The notes: generated from the letters alone by a model not told the origin. Counted from the stretch's first letter, positions 36,378 to 46,258 are shown. The stretch is DNA of 64,000 nt from Paenibacillus xylanexedens (GCF_017874615.1 NZ_JAGIKV010000005.1:248001-312000); one strand, 5' to 3'. A program made the numbers and translations.

Positions 36378-37730
36378 CTAAACTGTTCGTCCATTCGTCC
36401 TCCTGAATCGAATCAGGGACCAGATCATCAGCAATGCGAGCACGGCAAGACAGATGCTAATGCTGAACCGATTACCTTCATCAAACACAAACATCACCGC
36501 AATTACACTAAGACATAGTACAACAACTCCGGTTATATAAGGGAATCCCCAAACTTTGAAGGTCGGTTGAACCGGATATCTCTTCCGCAGTTTCAACTGT
36601 GATGAGGCAATACATATCCACACAAGGATTACGACAAACCCCGGAACTGCGAGCAATATGCGGAACAGTTGATCCTGCGCGAACAGGCCAAGCAAAGAAC
36701 CTCCGAGCAAAACTACTGAGCACACCAGAAGTGTGTTAACAGGGCTACCGTTGCGATTCGTCTGTGATAATGCCTTCGGAGCTTCCCCGCCCACTGCCAT
36801 GGAGTGCATCATCCGGGATGCACCATAGATCCCAGAATTCGCAGCAGACAGAACTGCCGTCACTAAAATAAAGTTCATTATGTGTGCTGCTCCCGGCAGT
36901 CCAGTGGAGGCAAGCACCTGTACAAACGGACTGCTCTCCGGCCCAATTTCATTCCAGGGGATGAGACCACAGATGATGAGAATCGGCAAGGTGAAGAACA
37001 GAATAATTCTGAGCATGAAATTGCCCACGATTTTGGGCATAACTTTTTCTGCATTTTCCGTCTCGGTCAGGGTCAGACCAATCAGCTCCGATCCCCCATA
37101 AGAGAACATGACCACAAGCAGTGCCGAGAAGATCGATGACCATCCGTTCGGGAAGAAGCCGCCTGCTTGCGTATAATTTTGCAGATAAGGGGTGTTGTCA
37201 CTTGGGATAATGCCAAAGATCAATCCTGCACCCAGGAAGATAAAAATAATGATCATGGCAATTTTGATCCCGGCCAGCCAAAACTCAAATTCCCCGAACA
37301 CACCTACACTTAACAGATTAACCAGTATAATGAACGCCGCACAAGCCAGACTCAGCATCCACAGCGGTACTTCACTGAACCAATACTGCAAAAAGCTCCC
37401 GGCGGCAATCACCTCAATGACACACACCGATAACCATAGAAAGCAGTACATCCATCCCATAACAAAAGATACTCTGCTACCAAATGCCTCCTGCACGAAG
37501 TCTTTCATATTTTTGTTCTTGTACACCGTAGCCATCTCCGCCATCGCGGCCATAACAACCAGCAGCAATAATCCGGCAAAAATGTACGTGACAATCACGC
37601 CCGGACCCGCGAGCCCAATCGTCTCTGCACTGCCTTTGAAAATTCCCGTTCCAATGACACCACCCATAGCCATAAAACTGATGTGTCTTGGTTTAAGCTT
37701 CTTCTGTAGTGTTCCTTCTGTCTGAGCCAA
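36378..37730 (-). CDS. Amino-acid permease (APC superfamily, AAT family)
   Basis: 450-aa transporter with about 12 TM segments. The TM1 signature FMAMGGVIGTGIFKGSA and the later ANSGIYGASRMMHSMA and NTLLVCSVVLLGGSLLG regions match AAT-family H+/amino-acid symporters (proline, GABA, lysine types). The substrate is not decidable by eye. It stands alone, with its own terminator. Confidence 0.9.
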   Translation of the reverse strand: MAQTEGTLQKKLKPRHISFMAMGGVIGTGIFKGSAETIGLAGPGVIVTYIFAGLLLLVVMAAMAEMATVYKNKNMKDFVQEAFGSRVSFVMGWMYCFLWLSVCVIEVIAAGSFLQYWFSEVPLWMLSLACAAFIILVNLLSVGVFGEFEFWLAGIKIAMIIIFIFLGAGLIFGIIPSDNTPYLQNYTQAGGFFPNGWSSIFSALLVVMFSYGGSELIGLTLTETENAEKVMPKIVGNFMLRIILFFTLPILIICGLIPWNEIGPESSPFVQVLASTGLPGAAHIMNFILVTAVLSAANSGIYGASRMMHSMAVGGEAPKALSQTNRNGSPVNTLLVCSVVLLGGSLLGLFAQDQLFRILLAVPGFVVILVWICIASSQLKLRKRYPVQPTFKVWGFPYITGVVVLCLSVIAVMFVFDEGNRFSISICLAVLALLMIWSLIRFRRTNGRTV

Positions 37731-37867
37731 TTCAAGTCCTCCTGATGTAAAAAACGTCTGTAATGCTGTCTTGTTTCATAGACATAATGTCCAGTATACC
37801 CTATTGTCCATCAATCAGCCCAGAAGTTCCTGATGGCCAATTCATCCCAAACATATATGGACATAAC

Positions 37868-38148
37868 CTATGTTTTATACCCCACAATGGCACGAAGCAA
37901 TCTGTGTGCAATCCAGGTTAGCAAAATGTACCCTGCCCCATAGATGAACCAAGCGCCTATGTTACTCCCCCATGTTGAAAGATCACTCGCAATATACAAC
38001 AAAGGCAGCATAAAAGAAATAATCAGCGCTCCCCAAAGTCTAAACCCTTTGGCAAAATAACTGCATATTCCAAGCACGCTGCAATGATGGGACATAACAC
38101 CAAGACAGCAAACAGCGGATTCATATCATCGAACCACCAATATATCAT
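37868..38148 (-). pseudogene. Small three-TM membrane protein gene with a frameshift
   Basis: Frame 1 starts at ATG 38148 (SD GGAGGGAG) as MIYWWFDDMNPLFAVLVLCP and continues to AVILPKG, then runs into a stop. A second frame continues with FRLWGALIISFMLPLLY and GAWFIYGAGYILLTWIAHRL to 37868. One extra G in the AAAGGG run (about 38043) would restore a 92-aa hydrophobic protein. Either a real frameshift, a sequencing error in a homopolymer, or programmed shifting. No known family recognised. Confidence 0.65.
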
Positions 38149-38301
38149 GCACGACTCCCTCCACCCTTTTCATAGCATGGTCCATGTTGCGTCATTGAGT
38201 TTATTGTACTCTTTTTCCAAATTTCAATATGTATGATATGTTGCAAAATGAAAAACCAGTGTCCTGTAAAAACAGAATACTGGTTTGTCATGTGAATCCA
38301 T

Positions 38302-38757
38302 TTAGATTTTTTTCGTCATAAACGTGCTGTTCGGGTCCAATATATAATCTGCGAATGGTTCGCAATATTCAAATCCGAAGTCTTCATACAGCTTCCGTGC
38401 CGGGATAAATGAATCCATTGAACCCGTCTCCAGACTGATTCGCTTATAACCACGTTCTACTGCAACGTCCATAATATGAGCCAACATTTTTCTCGCTACG
38501 CCTTTTCTCAGATGAGCCGAAGCGGTACGCATCGATTTCAACTCTGCATGCTCCGGATTCAGTTCTTTCATTGCCCCACAGCCCATCAGGTCTCCCGCTT
38601 CCCATGCGCACCAGAATGTAATTTCAGGCTTCTTCAGCCCATCCAGATTTAACGCATGAATACTCTCTGGAGGGGAATCCCCTGCCATCCCTTGCAAGTG
38701 CTCTGCAATTAAATCCTTAACTTGTATTCCACTCAAATCATCCACTTTGATCTCCAT
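38302..38757 (-). CDS. GNAT-family N-acetyltransferase
   Basis: 151 aa. Acetyl-CoA region SAHLRKGVARKMLAHIMDVA and C-terminal RKLYEDFGFEYCEPFADY, which resemble the YsnE/PhnO-like GNATs with a FADY motif. Acceptor unknown. Confidence 0.85.
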   Translation of the reverse strand: MEIKVDDLSGIQVKDLIAEHLQGMAGDSPPESIHALNLDGLKKPEITFWCAWEAGDLMGCGAMKELNPEHAELKSMRTASAHLRKGVARKMLAHIMDVAVERGYKRISLETGSMDSFIPARKLYEDFGFEYCEPFADYILDPNSTFMTKKI

Positions 38758-39012
38758 AACGTACCACTCCTGCCATCATTTTTAGTGTACTTGTCACTGA
38801 ATATATATCAATCATTTCATCTTACTACCGTGTTAGGTTTTATGACAAGAGGTTACTTATATCCACAGAAATACGCTATTGTGATTCACCTATAATTTCC
38901 AGTATGATGAGGCTATCAGATGCCAAAGGGGCGAGGTCTATTGCGAAATATACATAGAGTTAAACGTGAAACTAAGGTGAAGCAAGCTTAACCTATTTTA
39001 AAGGAGACCCCT

Positions 39013-39588
39013 ATGACACTAACTACGGACAACCTGTTTTATAGCAAACGATTAAAGATGACGCCCCCACGTCCTGAAGACGTGCAGACCATGCTGCAAT
39101 GGAACGAAGACCCGGAGTACCTTCGGAATGTGGATACTGATCTGGCTATTCCCTATTCAGAGAAACAGTTGGAGGATGAGGGTGAAACGAAGAACAAGGA
39201 AGTGTACTTCAGACTGCGCACGCATGAAGAGGATACGCTGATTGGTTTTGTCGTCATTCATAGCATTGAATGGAACAACCGCTGCGGACAGCTTGCCATT
39301 GGCATCGGACTTGCCAAATACCGCAACAAGGGATATGGCACGGAAGCGTTGAATCTTATTTTACGATATGCGTTCCATGAGATGAATCTGGACCGGGTTG
39401 GTCTCGATGTCATCGCCTACAACGCCAAAGCAATCCGTTCCTATGAGAAGGTTGGTTTTCAGTTGGAAGGTCGGGCACGTTCCGCTGTATATCGTGATGG
39501 TAAGCGTTATGACCGTTTGATGATGGGAATCCTAAGACCAGAATGGGAAACACATAATCAGATCCAGACGGAGGGTGAACAAGTATGA
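39013..39588 (+). CDS. RimJ/RimL-type GNAT acetyltransferase
   Basis: 191 aa. Features LAIGIGLAKYRNKGYGTEAL (acetyl-CoA site), NLDRVGLDVIAYNAKAIRSY and EKVGFQLEGRARSAVYRDGK are typical of the RimJ/RimL or spermidine-type group. SD AAGGAGA. Its stop overlaps the next start by 4 bp (ATGA), so the two are translationally coupled. Confidence 0.88.
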   Translation: MTLTTDNLFYSKRLKMTPPRPEDVQTMLQWNEDPEYLRNVDTDLAIPYSEKQLEDEGETKNKEVYFRLRTHEEDTLIGFVVIHSIEWNNRCGQLAIGIGLAKYRNKGYGTEALNLILRYAFHEMNLDRVGLDVIAYNAKAIRSYEKVGFQLEGRARSAVYRDGKRYDRLMMGILRPEWETHNQIQTEGEQV

Positions 39589-39932
39589 CCAAAAATGTAG
39601 AAGTCACTGAGTTTATTGAACAGATTCAGATCCCCTGGCAAGTAGAAGTCGCTGGACAACTGCGTCAGTTGGTGCATGATACCATCCCTGACGTGCAGGA
39701 ACGCGTGCAGTACAAGAAACCTCATTTTTTGAAAAACGGAAAGTATGCTGCGGTCATCTCGCCATCCAAACAAGCCATGTCTTTCACCATCTTCAATGCA
39801 ACCGGACTCGATCTACCCGATGGGATATTTGAAGGCCCAGAAGAGCGTAAAACGATCAAACTCAAGGAAAAAGATACGCCGGATTATGAATGGCTAGCTG
39901 GTTTGTTGAAGCAGGCATCTGCGGAATTGTAG
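39585..39932 (+). CDS. DUF1801-family small protein
   Basis: 115 aa. Pattern VAGQLRQLVHDTIPDVQERV and YKKPHFLKNGKYAAVISPSK fits the DUF1801/YdhG (iron-chaperone-fold) family. Coupled to the upstream GNAT by an ATGA overlap. Exact role unknown. Confidence 0.8.
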   Translation: MTKNVEVTEFIEQIQIPWQVEVAGQLRQLVHDTIPDVQERVQYKKPHFLKNGKYAAVISPSKQAMSFTIFNATGLDLPDGIFEGPEERKTIKLKEKDTPDYEWLAGLLKQASAEL

Positions 39933-40028
39933 ATGGATGTATTGAAGAGGCACATACGCCGAAGTAGTAATTTAGGTGGTAATGTGTGGAACGTATGGTG
40001 TCGGCCGTAATGTGCGGGTAGTGTGTAT

Positions 40029-40067
40029 GGGTTGAGTTTAGGTTTGGATTTGGATTTGGGTTTGGGC
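40029..40067 (+). repeat. GGTTTGGATTTG-type low-complexity tract
   Basis: Hexamer-like purine/T repeats (GGTTTG, GATTTG, GATTTG, GGTTTG) within the 612-bp gene-free region 39933-40544. Nothing else is recognisable there except repeat copy C and one hairpin. Confidence 0.6.
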
Positions 40068-40074
40068 CAAGCGC

Positions 40075-40267
40075 TAATGAATCGGACACACCTTATGTCG
40101 CAGTTAAACTGGCATATGAAATTCTAACGAACCTCAGCAGTCTTATTACCGACCAAACCTCTGATTTTCTTCGAAAAACCCTGCCAATGGGAGAAATAAA
40201 GTGGCTACGATTCGTTAGAATCCTATACTGCTGCAAATTCGCCTAATAAGATGTGCTAGGTTCGTTA
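40075..40267. repeat. TAACGAAYC palindromic repeat, family 2, copy C
   Basis: Left arm boxes start TAATGAATCGGACACACCTT and TAACGAACCTCAGCAGTCTT. The right arm is inverted, with minus-strand boxes TAACGAACCTAGCACATCTT and TAACGAATCGTAGCCACTTT. This is the most regular copy: two facing arms with about 50-bp spacing inside each arm. Confidence 0.8.
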
Positions 40268-40393
40268 GATTGTGTGAGTACGACAAGCTGCTTCTGCATG
40301 TCGAAAAACACAACCCATTCTCACTGGTGGCTAAATAAATAACATAATCGGCTAACTGTAACAGAAGCTCCCATGCATCCTGCGTAGGGCAAA

Positions 40394-40432
40394 GGGCCAT
40401 CCCATGAAGTTCCAAGAACTTCGGGATGCCCC
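40394..40432. terminator. Long hairpin, possible terminator of the zinc-ribbon gene
   Basis: GGGCCATCCC-GAAGTT pairs with AACTTC-GGGATGCCCC. There is only a weak T-run on the minus strand. Confidence 0.5.
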
Positions 40433-40544
40433 TCCCTTGGTTATAGTCTGTCTACTACTGTCATTCCAACCTTAACAGCGGTGTAATATTATAATAAGAT
40501 GACTGCTTATAATTGCTTATAATGTTTTATACTAGGTCCCACCA

Positions 40545-41849
40545 TCAAGATTGCTGAAACGATACGGCGGTCATCTGGCACGGCTCACATATGAACATGT
40601 AATACATACCCTCACCATATTCCTCAACCTCGCCCCAGTCCAGTTGTGCGACAGCCTTCATTCTCGTGGAACAGCGTGGACATGTTGGGTACTCCGCATC
40701 CTGAACCCATCCCGGATGGCCGCCGACCTGAGATAACGATGGCTCCATCGCCCACTCACTGGCATGGAATACATGACGCGATGCATTCGCAATCCGAAAC
40801 TGCCAGCCCGCATCCGGTGCAAGTTTACCATAGTCGTCCGGATCAATCTCATCCGCTCCCGCAGGCATGACATTATGTGAACTCCATAACAGTTCCCCTG
40901 CTGCGTCCATCTCCATGTAAACCACACCGTAACTGCTGCATATCACGCAAGTCTGTATCTGAAGTTGCTGGGCATGCCAAGAAACGTCCTTCAGAGCGGG
41001 ATGCTTCACATCCAGATTAATTAAGGTCGTTAACGTACCACCACACCATGGACAGCAATTGGCGCTAGGGTTCAGCATCGAGAGTGAATCTCCGGTTAAC
41101 TCCACGTTAGGTCCTTCATTCTCTTTTACTTTATAGAGTGAATAACTTGGGGTGATGAATAATTCCCTGCGCTGCCCGTCTTTTGTAAGCTCCCAACCAG
41201 CTTCAGTGGTGTAACGCTCAGGTGCCACGTACAATTCGCTCGCCCAAGATGGCGGAGATTGTCTCCACTGCCGGAACTGCTGCACAACAACATCATCTCC
41301 GATATGGGCCAGCATGAGCAATATGTGGTTCCGATTCTCATCATCGGTGTTCACCTGCTGCAAGAGACGATCACGAACCTCACCCGAGGCACTTTTATAC
41401 AAAATGGCAGGATAATAGATCCCCTGTTCCAGCAGCTCAGGAATTTCGGCAGTCAACGATATATCATGGTAGCAGACCAGATATACCAGAATGTCTTTGC
41501 CCGTATCTTCATCACCTCTACGAATCTGTTGCATCGCGTAATCCTTCATCTGATCTTGTTGCTCTACAGACAAAGATAGATATACCTGTTCCTCGGATTG
41601 TTCATAGGGTGTATAACGAATTAGTGGATCGCGAACCTGAGGTTTGTGCATGATTTTCAAAATTTCGACCGGGTCTGTCATACCTGCATACAAGTTCACG
41701 TCACGTCGATTCGCTTCAATGTATCTCTGGCGCTCCTCGCGCTCCATCTCCTGCTTGCAAGGCATGCAATACCCACCTGTTCTGGCAGCCGTTGCTGGTA
41801 AAATGGTACTTGCACACCCTTCCCGTATACACGGAATTCGTTCTGTCAT
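40545..41849 (-). CDS. Zinc-ribbon/treble-clef protein of unknown function
   Basis: 434 aa from ATG 41849 (MTERIPCIREGC), preceded by AAGGAGG. Three Cys clusters suggest zinc binding: an N-terminal CIREGC with a later CMPC, a middle CPWCGG with CVIC, and a C-terminal CPRC with CEPC. The middle and end resemble DUF1963-like proteins (HVFHASEWAMEPSLSQVGGHP). Residues 80-200 are helical and repeat-like. I do not recognise a function. Upstream lies the AlaX gene, separated by a hairpin. Confidence 0.65.
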   Translation of the reverse strand: MTERIPCIREGCASTILPATAARTGGYCMPCKQEMEREERQRYIEANRRDVNLYAGMTDPVEILKIMHKPQVRDPLIRYTPYEQSEEQVYLSLSVEQQDQMKDYAMQQIRRGDEDTGKDILVYLVCYHDISLTAEIPELLEQGIYYPAILYKSASGEVRDRLLQQVNTDDENRNHILLMLAHIGDDVVVQQFRQWRQSPPSWASELYVAPERYTTEAGWELTKDGQRRELFITPSYSLYKVKENEGPNVELTGDSLSMLNPSANCCPWCGGTLTTLINLDVKHPALKDVSWHAQQLQIQTCVICSSYGVVYMEMDAAGELLWSSHNVMPAGADEIDPDDYGKLAPDAGWQFRIANASRHVFHASEWAMEPSLSQVGGHPGWVQDAEYPTCPRCSTRMKAVAQLDWGEVEEYGEGMYYMFICEPCQMTAVSFQQS

Positions 41850-41883
41850 ATTCCAACCTCCTTCAACTATTGGCAATGGAAAA

Positions 41884-41902
41884 CACGTCACAATGTGACG
41901 TG
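41884..41902 (-). terminator. Terminator of the AlaX-type gene
   Basis: CACGTCACA-A-TGTGACGTG, perfect 9-bp arms with a one-base centre; followed by TTTT on the minus strand. Confidence 0.6.
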
Positions 41903-41955
41903 CTTGTCCCTTACTCCATATTTAAATGCTGTCGGTCTTATATCGTAAGACGCAA

Positions 41956-43134
41956 TCAGTGATGTCCCAACTGGTCCTTGGTGAATTCATAAAAGGCGAG
42001 CGCATCTTCGCTGCTGGCAAAGCCTGCCTGAGCCATTTTTTCACTGCCTCCACCTTTGCCTTGATATGCTCCAAGATTTCCTTTGAAGAACGGCCCACAA
42101 GCCCATTCGGGCGGCTGTCCGTTCTGTGCCAGAACGACTTTGGCCTCTGAGATACTCGCGAACAGTACAAGCCCCTCATGGTCTGCCGTTAGCTTGGTAG
42201 CCAGGCTCTGCATATCCTTGAGCGATTTGTCTTCAAAGACCTGAGCAATCACCAGCCCTTGCCGAGCAGCCAGAAGTTCCTCTGCATAGTAAGTATCATT
42301 CGTTGTTTTCACTGCATTCAGCTCGGTTTGCAGCTGCTTTTGCTCCAGTTCCATTTTCTCAATACGCTCCAATAATTCGTCCTTACTGGTCTTTAATTTA
42401 ACCATGATGCTATTGAGCACGTTTTGTGTGGATGTGAATTCATTCAGGGCCCTTGTTCCACATTTGAAATAAATGCGGGTACCGCCCTTCACTTTTTCAG
42501 TTTTCAACAGTTTGATGATCCCAATCTCACCCGTCGCCGACACATGAGTTCCTCCGCAGGCGTTATACTCCACACCCTCGATCTCGACGATGCGAATGTC
42601 TTCCGTTACCGTCGGCTGCTTCACCAGTGGCAATTGTGCCGCCTCTTCTGTTGTAACCCAAGAAGTATTGATGCGAGCGTTACGATAGATCTGGCGATTC
42701 ACTTCTTGTTCAATAGCAGTCAATTGATTCGATCCCAGTTCAGCCGCAGCCACATCAATCGTGTCATACTCCGTTCCGAGATGGAAGCTGAGTGTCATCG
42801 CTTCAGCCAGTTTCAACGTCATTGCCGATAACAAATGCTGACCCGTATGCTGCTGCATATGATCGAATCTGCGCTCCCAGTCAATCTCACAATGTACATC
42901 GTTCTGCTCAGGGGCGCGTTCCAGCTTATGCCACACCTCTCCGTCTTCGATGTTCACATCCAGAACTGCGATGCCGCCAATTTGTCCCAGATCACAAGGT
43001 TGTCCGCCCCCATGCGGGTAAAAAGCAGTCTCCGCCAGCGTGACATATACACCGTCTTCCTTGTCCACTTTACCTGTAATTGTTGTATGCCACTCTCTTG
43101 TATAAGCAGAGTCATAATAGATTTTTTGTGTCAT
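41956..43134 (-). CDS. Alanyl-tRNA editing protein (AlaX-L, with DHHA1 domain)
   Basis: 392-aa trans-editing enzyme removing Ser/Gly from mischarged tRNA-Ala. Zinc-binding HTGQHLL (His-x3-His) at about residues 96-102 and CGGTHV (Cys-x3-His) at about 193-198 are both intact. The N-terminal FYPHGGGQPCD motif matches AlaRS-like editing domains, a coiled-coil follows, and the C-terminal DHHA1 part ends with GKGGGSEKMAQAG. Full-length AlaX-L. Stand-alone gene. Confidence 0.92.
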   Translation of the reverse strand: MTQKIYYDSAYTREWHTTITGKVDKEDGVYVTLAETAFYPHGGGQPCDLGQIGGIAVLDVNIEDGEVWHKLERAPEQNDVHCEIDWERRFDHMQQHTGQHLLSAMTLKLAEAMTLSFHLGTEYDTIDVAAAELGSNQLTAIEQEVNRQIYRNARINTSWVTTEEAAQLPLVKQPTVTEDIRIVEIEGVEYNACGGTHVSATGEIGIIKLLKTEKVKGGTRIYFKCGTRALNEFTSTQNVLNSIMVKLKTSKDELLERIEKMELEQKQLQTELNAVKTTNDTYYAEELLAARQGLVIAQVFEDKSLKDMQSLATKLTADHEGLVLFASISEAKVVLAQNGQPPEWACGPFFKGNLGAYQGKGGGSEKMAQAGFASSEDALAFYEFTKDQLGHH

Positions 43135-43418
43135 TGAATTATCCCGATCCCTTCTCGTTCAAATGGGTTTTCATAATCTCCAGATTACACTATCTGGAAC
43201 CTTCAAGCCAATTTATGGCATACAAAATCGCTTTCCATATCAGCCTCAAGAATCAATCTGCTCTCTTCGGTGGAAAAGCGATTCTCTACTTATCTTCTTT
43301 ATCGAGGCATACGATACGATTGATACTCGTAACTTTAATATTTGCTATTCTTTGTTGTTTTCATAGACTATAATGATAAAAATAATTATAACCTTAGGTT
43401 GGAAATGGGGAATACCTT

Positions 43419-43937
43419 TTGATCGAAAAAGCAACGTTTGCGGGAGGGTGCTTCTGGTGCATGGTTAGCCCCTTCGAAGAACTACCCGGCATCCATGGCA
43501 TCATTTCAGGTTACATGGGCGGCACGGTTGAGAACCCAACATATGAACAAGTATTGACGGGTGATACAGGGCATTTGGAGGTTGTACAAATTACTTACGA
43601 CTCAGAGATTTTCCCTTACGAAAAATTGCTCGAACTTTATTGGCCGCAGATTGATCCAACGGATTCCATTGGTCAAGGGAACGATCGAAAAAGTCAGTAT
43701 CGTGCCGTCATTTTATATCATACGGAGGAACAACGCGTTATTGCAGAGAAATCAAAGACAGATTTAGACCAGTCCGGACGCTTCCTTGAGCCGGTTGTGA
43801 CAGCTATCGAAGCAGCTTCGATATTCTATCCTGCTGAAGAATATCACCAGAACTTTCATAAGAAAGACCCTAAATATTATGCGGAATCTCGCATATACTC
43901 TGGTCGGGACGAAGTGATTAAAAAATTCTGGGGTTAA
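43419..43937 (+). CDS. msrA: Peptide-methionine (S)-S-oxide reductase MsrA
   Basis: 172-aa repair enzyme. Active-site motif GGCFWC with catalytic Cys11, then ISGYMGGTVENPTYEQV, TGHLEVVQITYD, and EEYHQNFHKKDPKYY. No cysteine near the C-terminus, so resolving probably uses Cys14 or thioredoxin directly. TTG 43419 is the start, with GGGGA upstream; no ATG is available in frame. Confidence 0.93.
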   Translation: MIEKATFAGGCFWCMVSPFEELPGIHGIISGYMGGTVENPTYEQVLTGDTGHLEVVQITYDSEIFPYEKLLELYWPQIDPTDSIGQGNDRKSQYRAVILYHTEEQRVIAEKSKTDLDQSGRFLEPVVTAIEAASIFYPAEEYHQNFHKKDPKYYAESRIYSGRDEVIKKFWG

Positions 43938-43997
43938 GAATATAGATGGATAGCGGAATTTCACCGCCAAGTTATCGCCCATGCCGGGTGACCTGTT

Positions 43998-44041
43998 AAA
44001 AAGACCGCCTGTTAGCTAAGCAGCTACAGAGCGGTCTTTTT
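43998..44041. terminator. Terminator downstream of msrA
   Basis: AAAAAGACCGC pairs with GCGGTCTTTTT, with an inner TAGCT/AGCTA stem. Confidence 0.8.
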
Positions 44042-44110
44042 ACAATTATATCTATTTTAAACGTTAAACATGGTTTGTGCCTATGATTACACCGGAACGG
44101 AGATTGCAGA

Positions 44111-46258
44111 CTAAACTAAATTCCAAAACAATGCCGTATTCGCCACCGTAACCATGGTGAACAATAATGTGTTCACAAATGCGGCGAGCCATACGTTATT
44201 CGTTTTTTCAAACAATTTGCGTGCATACACGGCAGCGATGATGAGACAAGGCACCAGTGCAAAGAGCAGAATGCCATTCAATGCCTGACCTGGATACAAC
44301 GCCACACCTGTCATGAAGTCTTTGCCGTATTGCACTAGCAACCACAGCACCAACCCGCCAACATTCAGTACCATGGCCAGGAACATACCCCCACGTTTAC
44401 CACGTGTATTGGCATTCAGGGCAACCGCGCTGACAAAGTAATATATCAGGAAGAACGGTGTATACCGCAATGCGGTAATGAAGTGTTCACTCTCGAACGT
44501 ACGGACCGCAAACGTCCAGATCCGGAAATCTGTTCCGAAGATCGCCTGTACTATGAATAACAATGCGTACCCAATGACTACTGCGAGTACTGCGGTTACC
44601 AAGCTGGCAATTATCGTAACAGGGTTCAGGCTGATCCCATAATCGCTGAAGCGGGTTCCTGCATCCTTTTTGGAAAAATAGTGGAATGCAAAGGTCACCA
44701 GAATCATAATTAACGCCGACACCAGCGCCCAGTAGACAATCTGGTTCGTAGTCGGTTCATTGAAGTAAGAACTTGTAACCACAATCTTATCTGCATAGTT
44801 GAAGATGATCCACATCACCAGAGATACGATAGCCAGAATTACGCTGCCTACCGCAATATTTTTCATCCGGCGGCTTGATGTATAGTCGTTCTTCTTGCTT
44901 CCAGCCATCACGAACCCAATAATGGCCCCAAGCACACTCACGGCGAGTACAATAAGAGCGATGATGCGAAGCACATTCAATCCATTCGCTTCTTTATCCA
45001 TCAAGGTTGGGAATAGAATCGCTGGAATCAGGGTGCTGAATGCGATAGCGAGCCAATAGATTATTTTTTGTTTTCCATTGACCGCTGCGGACACGGTTGC
45101 AATCTCACCTGTTGCCGCGTTACGCAAGAACGGAAGTCTGAGCAGCAACGTAATCAGCGGAACAATCATCAGGAAGAACCCAATCAGAGCGACAAAATTA
45201 AAGGCTTCCTTCGCCCACCAGATCTGATTACCGGAATCCAGATTCACATTTGTCTGGTTGGGTGAGGTCACACCATTGAAGGCATGGGCATAAAAGTCGA
45301 TCAGATGCTCGGTTGTTGTACGCGAGAAATGGTTCCATGGGTGAGTTTGATTAGGCGTAAACAAAATATGCTCACCCGTTTGGGAAGGACGTACCACTTT
45401 TCCGTCTACGGTCAGATCGCCGGATGGTACTTTGGTAAATGTATCGGTCGTGCCTCTTGGCGCATCAGGTGCAAGGCCAAGGAAGGCTTTACCCGAAGCC
45501 GTTGCTGCAAAATCCTTGCGAGTCACCGTACCTTGTACTTCTTTCTCAGCGGCTGTTTTCTCTTCATCCGATTTGTTGAAGAAAAACTCGTCATATTTCC
45601 CCGCGACCATGCCCACCGTCCGACTGCCAAATGCAGCCTGAAGCTGATCCTGTGGCGCAACCGCCGCAGCGTAAGAGTAATCCGCACCTGCTGAGATGCC
45701 TGTGTAGATCATACGGTATCCTGTTTGAAGGGAACTCATCTCATCCATGTACATTGACAACAGCGTTGAGAACCCACCCATGGAGTGACCGCTGACTGCG
45801 ACGTAGGCATTGCCTTTCTCATCTTTTTTGGTGAAGTCCTGCTCATAAATATATTTGGCTGCATCAAACTGCGAGTAGATCCAGAACGTTCCGAACAGAT
45901 CCTTTACCGGAATATCTGCACTCCAGCGGGAATCCCCGTGGTCATACATGTCCAGTGCAAGCACGATGTAACCGCGTCGAGACATTTCAATGGCAGGTGC
46001 ATCCTGCATTTCTTTGGTATTCAGATACCCGTGAGTTGTAATAATAACCGGACGTTTGTCATCTGCACCCGCGCCTTTGGGCATGTAGAGCAGGCCTGAC
46101 AGTGTTCCGTGCTCAGCTTGGAATTTGATCTCTTTGACCTTCACCGAATAGAAGGACGTATTGAACATCCCGGCAAACAAGCTACCGAAAATAACCAGAA
46201 CCAGTGATAAAACCAGCAACCCCTGCGGTTTTTTTAAGAATGATGTGACTGTTCTCAT
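44111..46258 (-). CDS. Alpha/beta hydrolase fused to a polytopic membrane domain
   Basis: 715 aa. N-terminal TM (about 14-34), then an alpha/beta hydrolase (about 45-335) with ITTHGYLNT, DMYDHGDSR, nucleophile elbow SGHSMGGFS and a probable His in QTHPWNHF. The C-terminal half (about 345-715) has about ten TM segments with no family I can name. The hydrolase probably faces outside. Fusion of a serine hydrolase to such a membrane domain suggests processing of a lipid or envelope substrate. Single gene. Confidence 0.82.
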   Translation of the reverse strand: MRTVTSFLKKPQGLLVLSLVLVIFGSLFAGMFNTSFYSVKVKEIKFQAEHGTLSGLLYMPKGAGADDKRPVIITTHGYLNTKEMQDAPAIEMSRRGYIVLALDMYDHGDSRWSADIPVKDLFGTFWIYSQFDAAKYIYEQDFTKKDEKGNAYVAVSGHSMGGFSTLLSMYMDEMSSLQTGYRMIYTGISAGADYSYAAAVAPQDQLQAAFGSRTVGMVAGKYDEFFFNKSDEEKTAAEKEVQGTVTRKDFAATASGKAFLGLAPDAPRGTTDTFTKVPSGDLTVDGKVVRPSQTGEHILFTPNQTHPWNHFSRTTTEHLIDFYAHAFNGVTSPNQTNVNLDSGNQIWWAKEAFNFVALIGFFLMIVPLITLLLRLPFLRNAATGEIATVSAAVNGKQKIIYWLAIAFSTLIPAILFPTLMDKEANGLNVLRIIALIVLAVSVLGAIIGFVMAGSKKNDYTSSRRMKNIAVGSVILAIVSLVMWIIFNYADKIVVTSSYFNEPTTNQIVYWALVSALIMILVTFAFHYFSKKDAGTRFSDYGISLNPVTIIASLVTAVLAVVIGYALLFIVQAIFGTDFRIWTFAVRTFESEHFITALRYTPFFLIYYFVSAVALNANTRGKRGGMFLAMVLNVGGLVLWLLVQYGKDFMTGVALYPGQALNGILLFALVPCLIIAAVYARKLFEKTNNVWLAAFVNTLLFTMVTVANTALFWNLV

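Noticed and set aside
40029..40067. Possible CRISPR or tandem repeat array
   Set aside because: Short T/G-rich low-complexity hexamers without spacers; no cas genes in the window.
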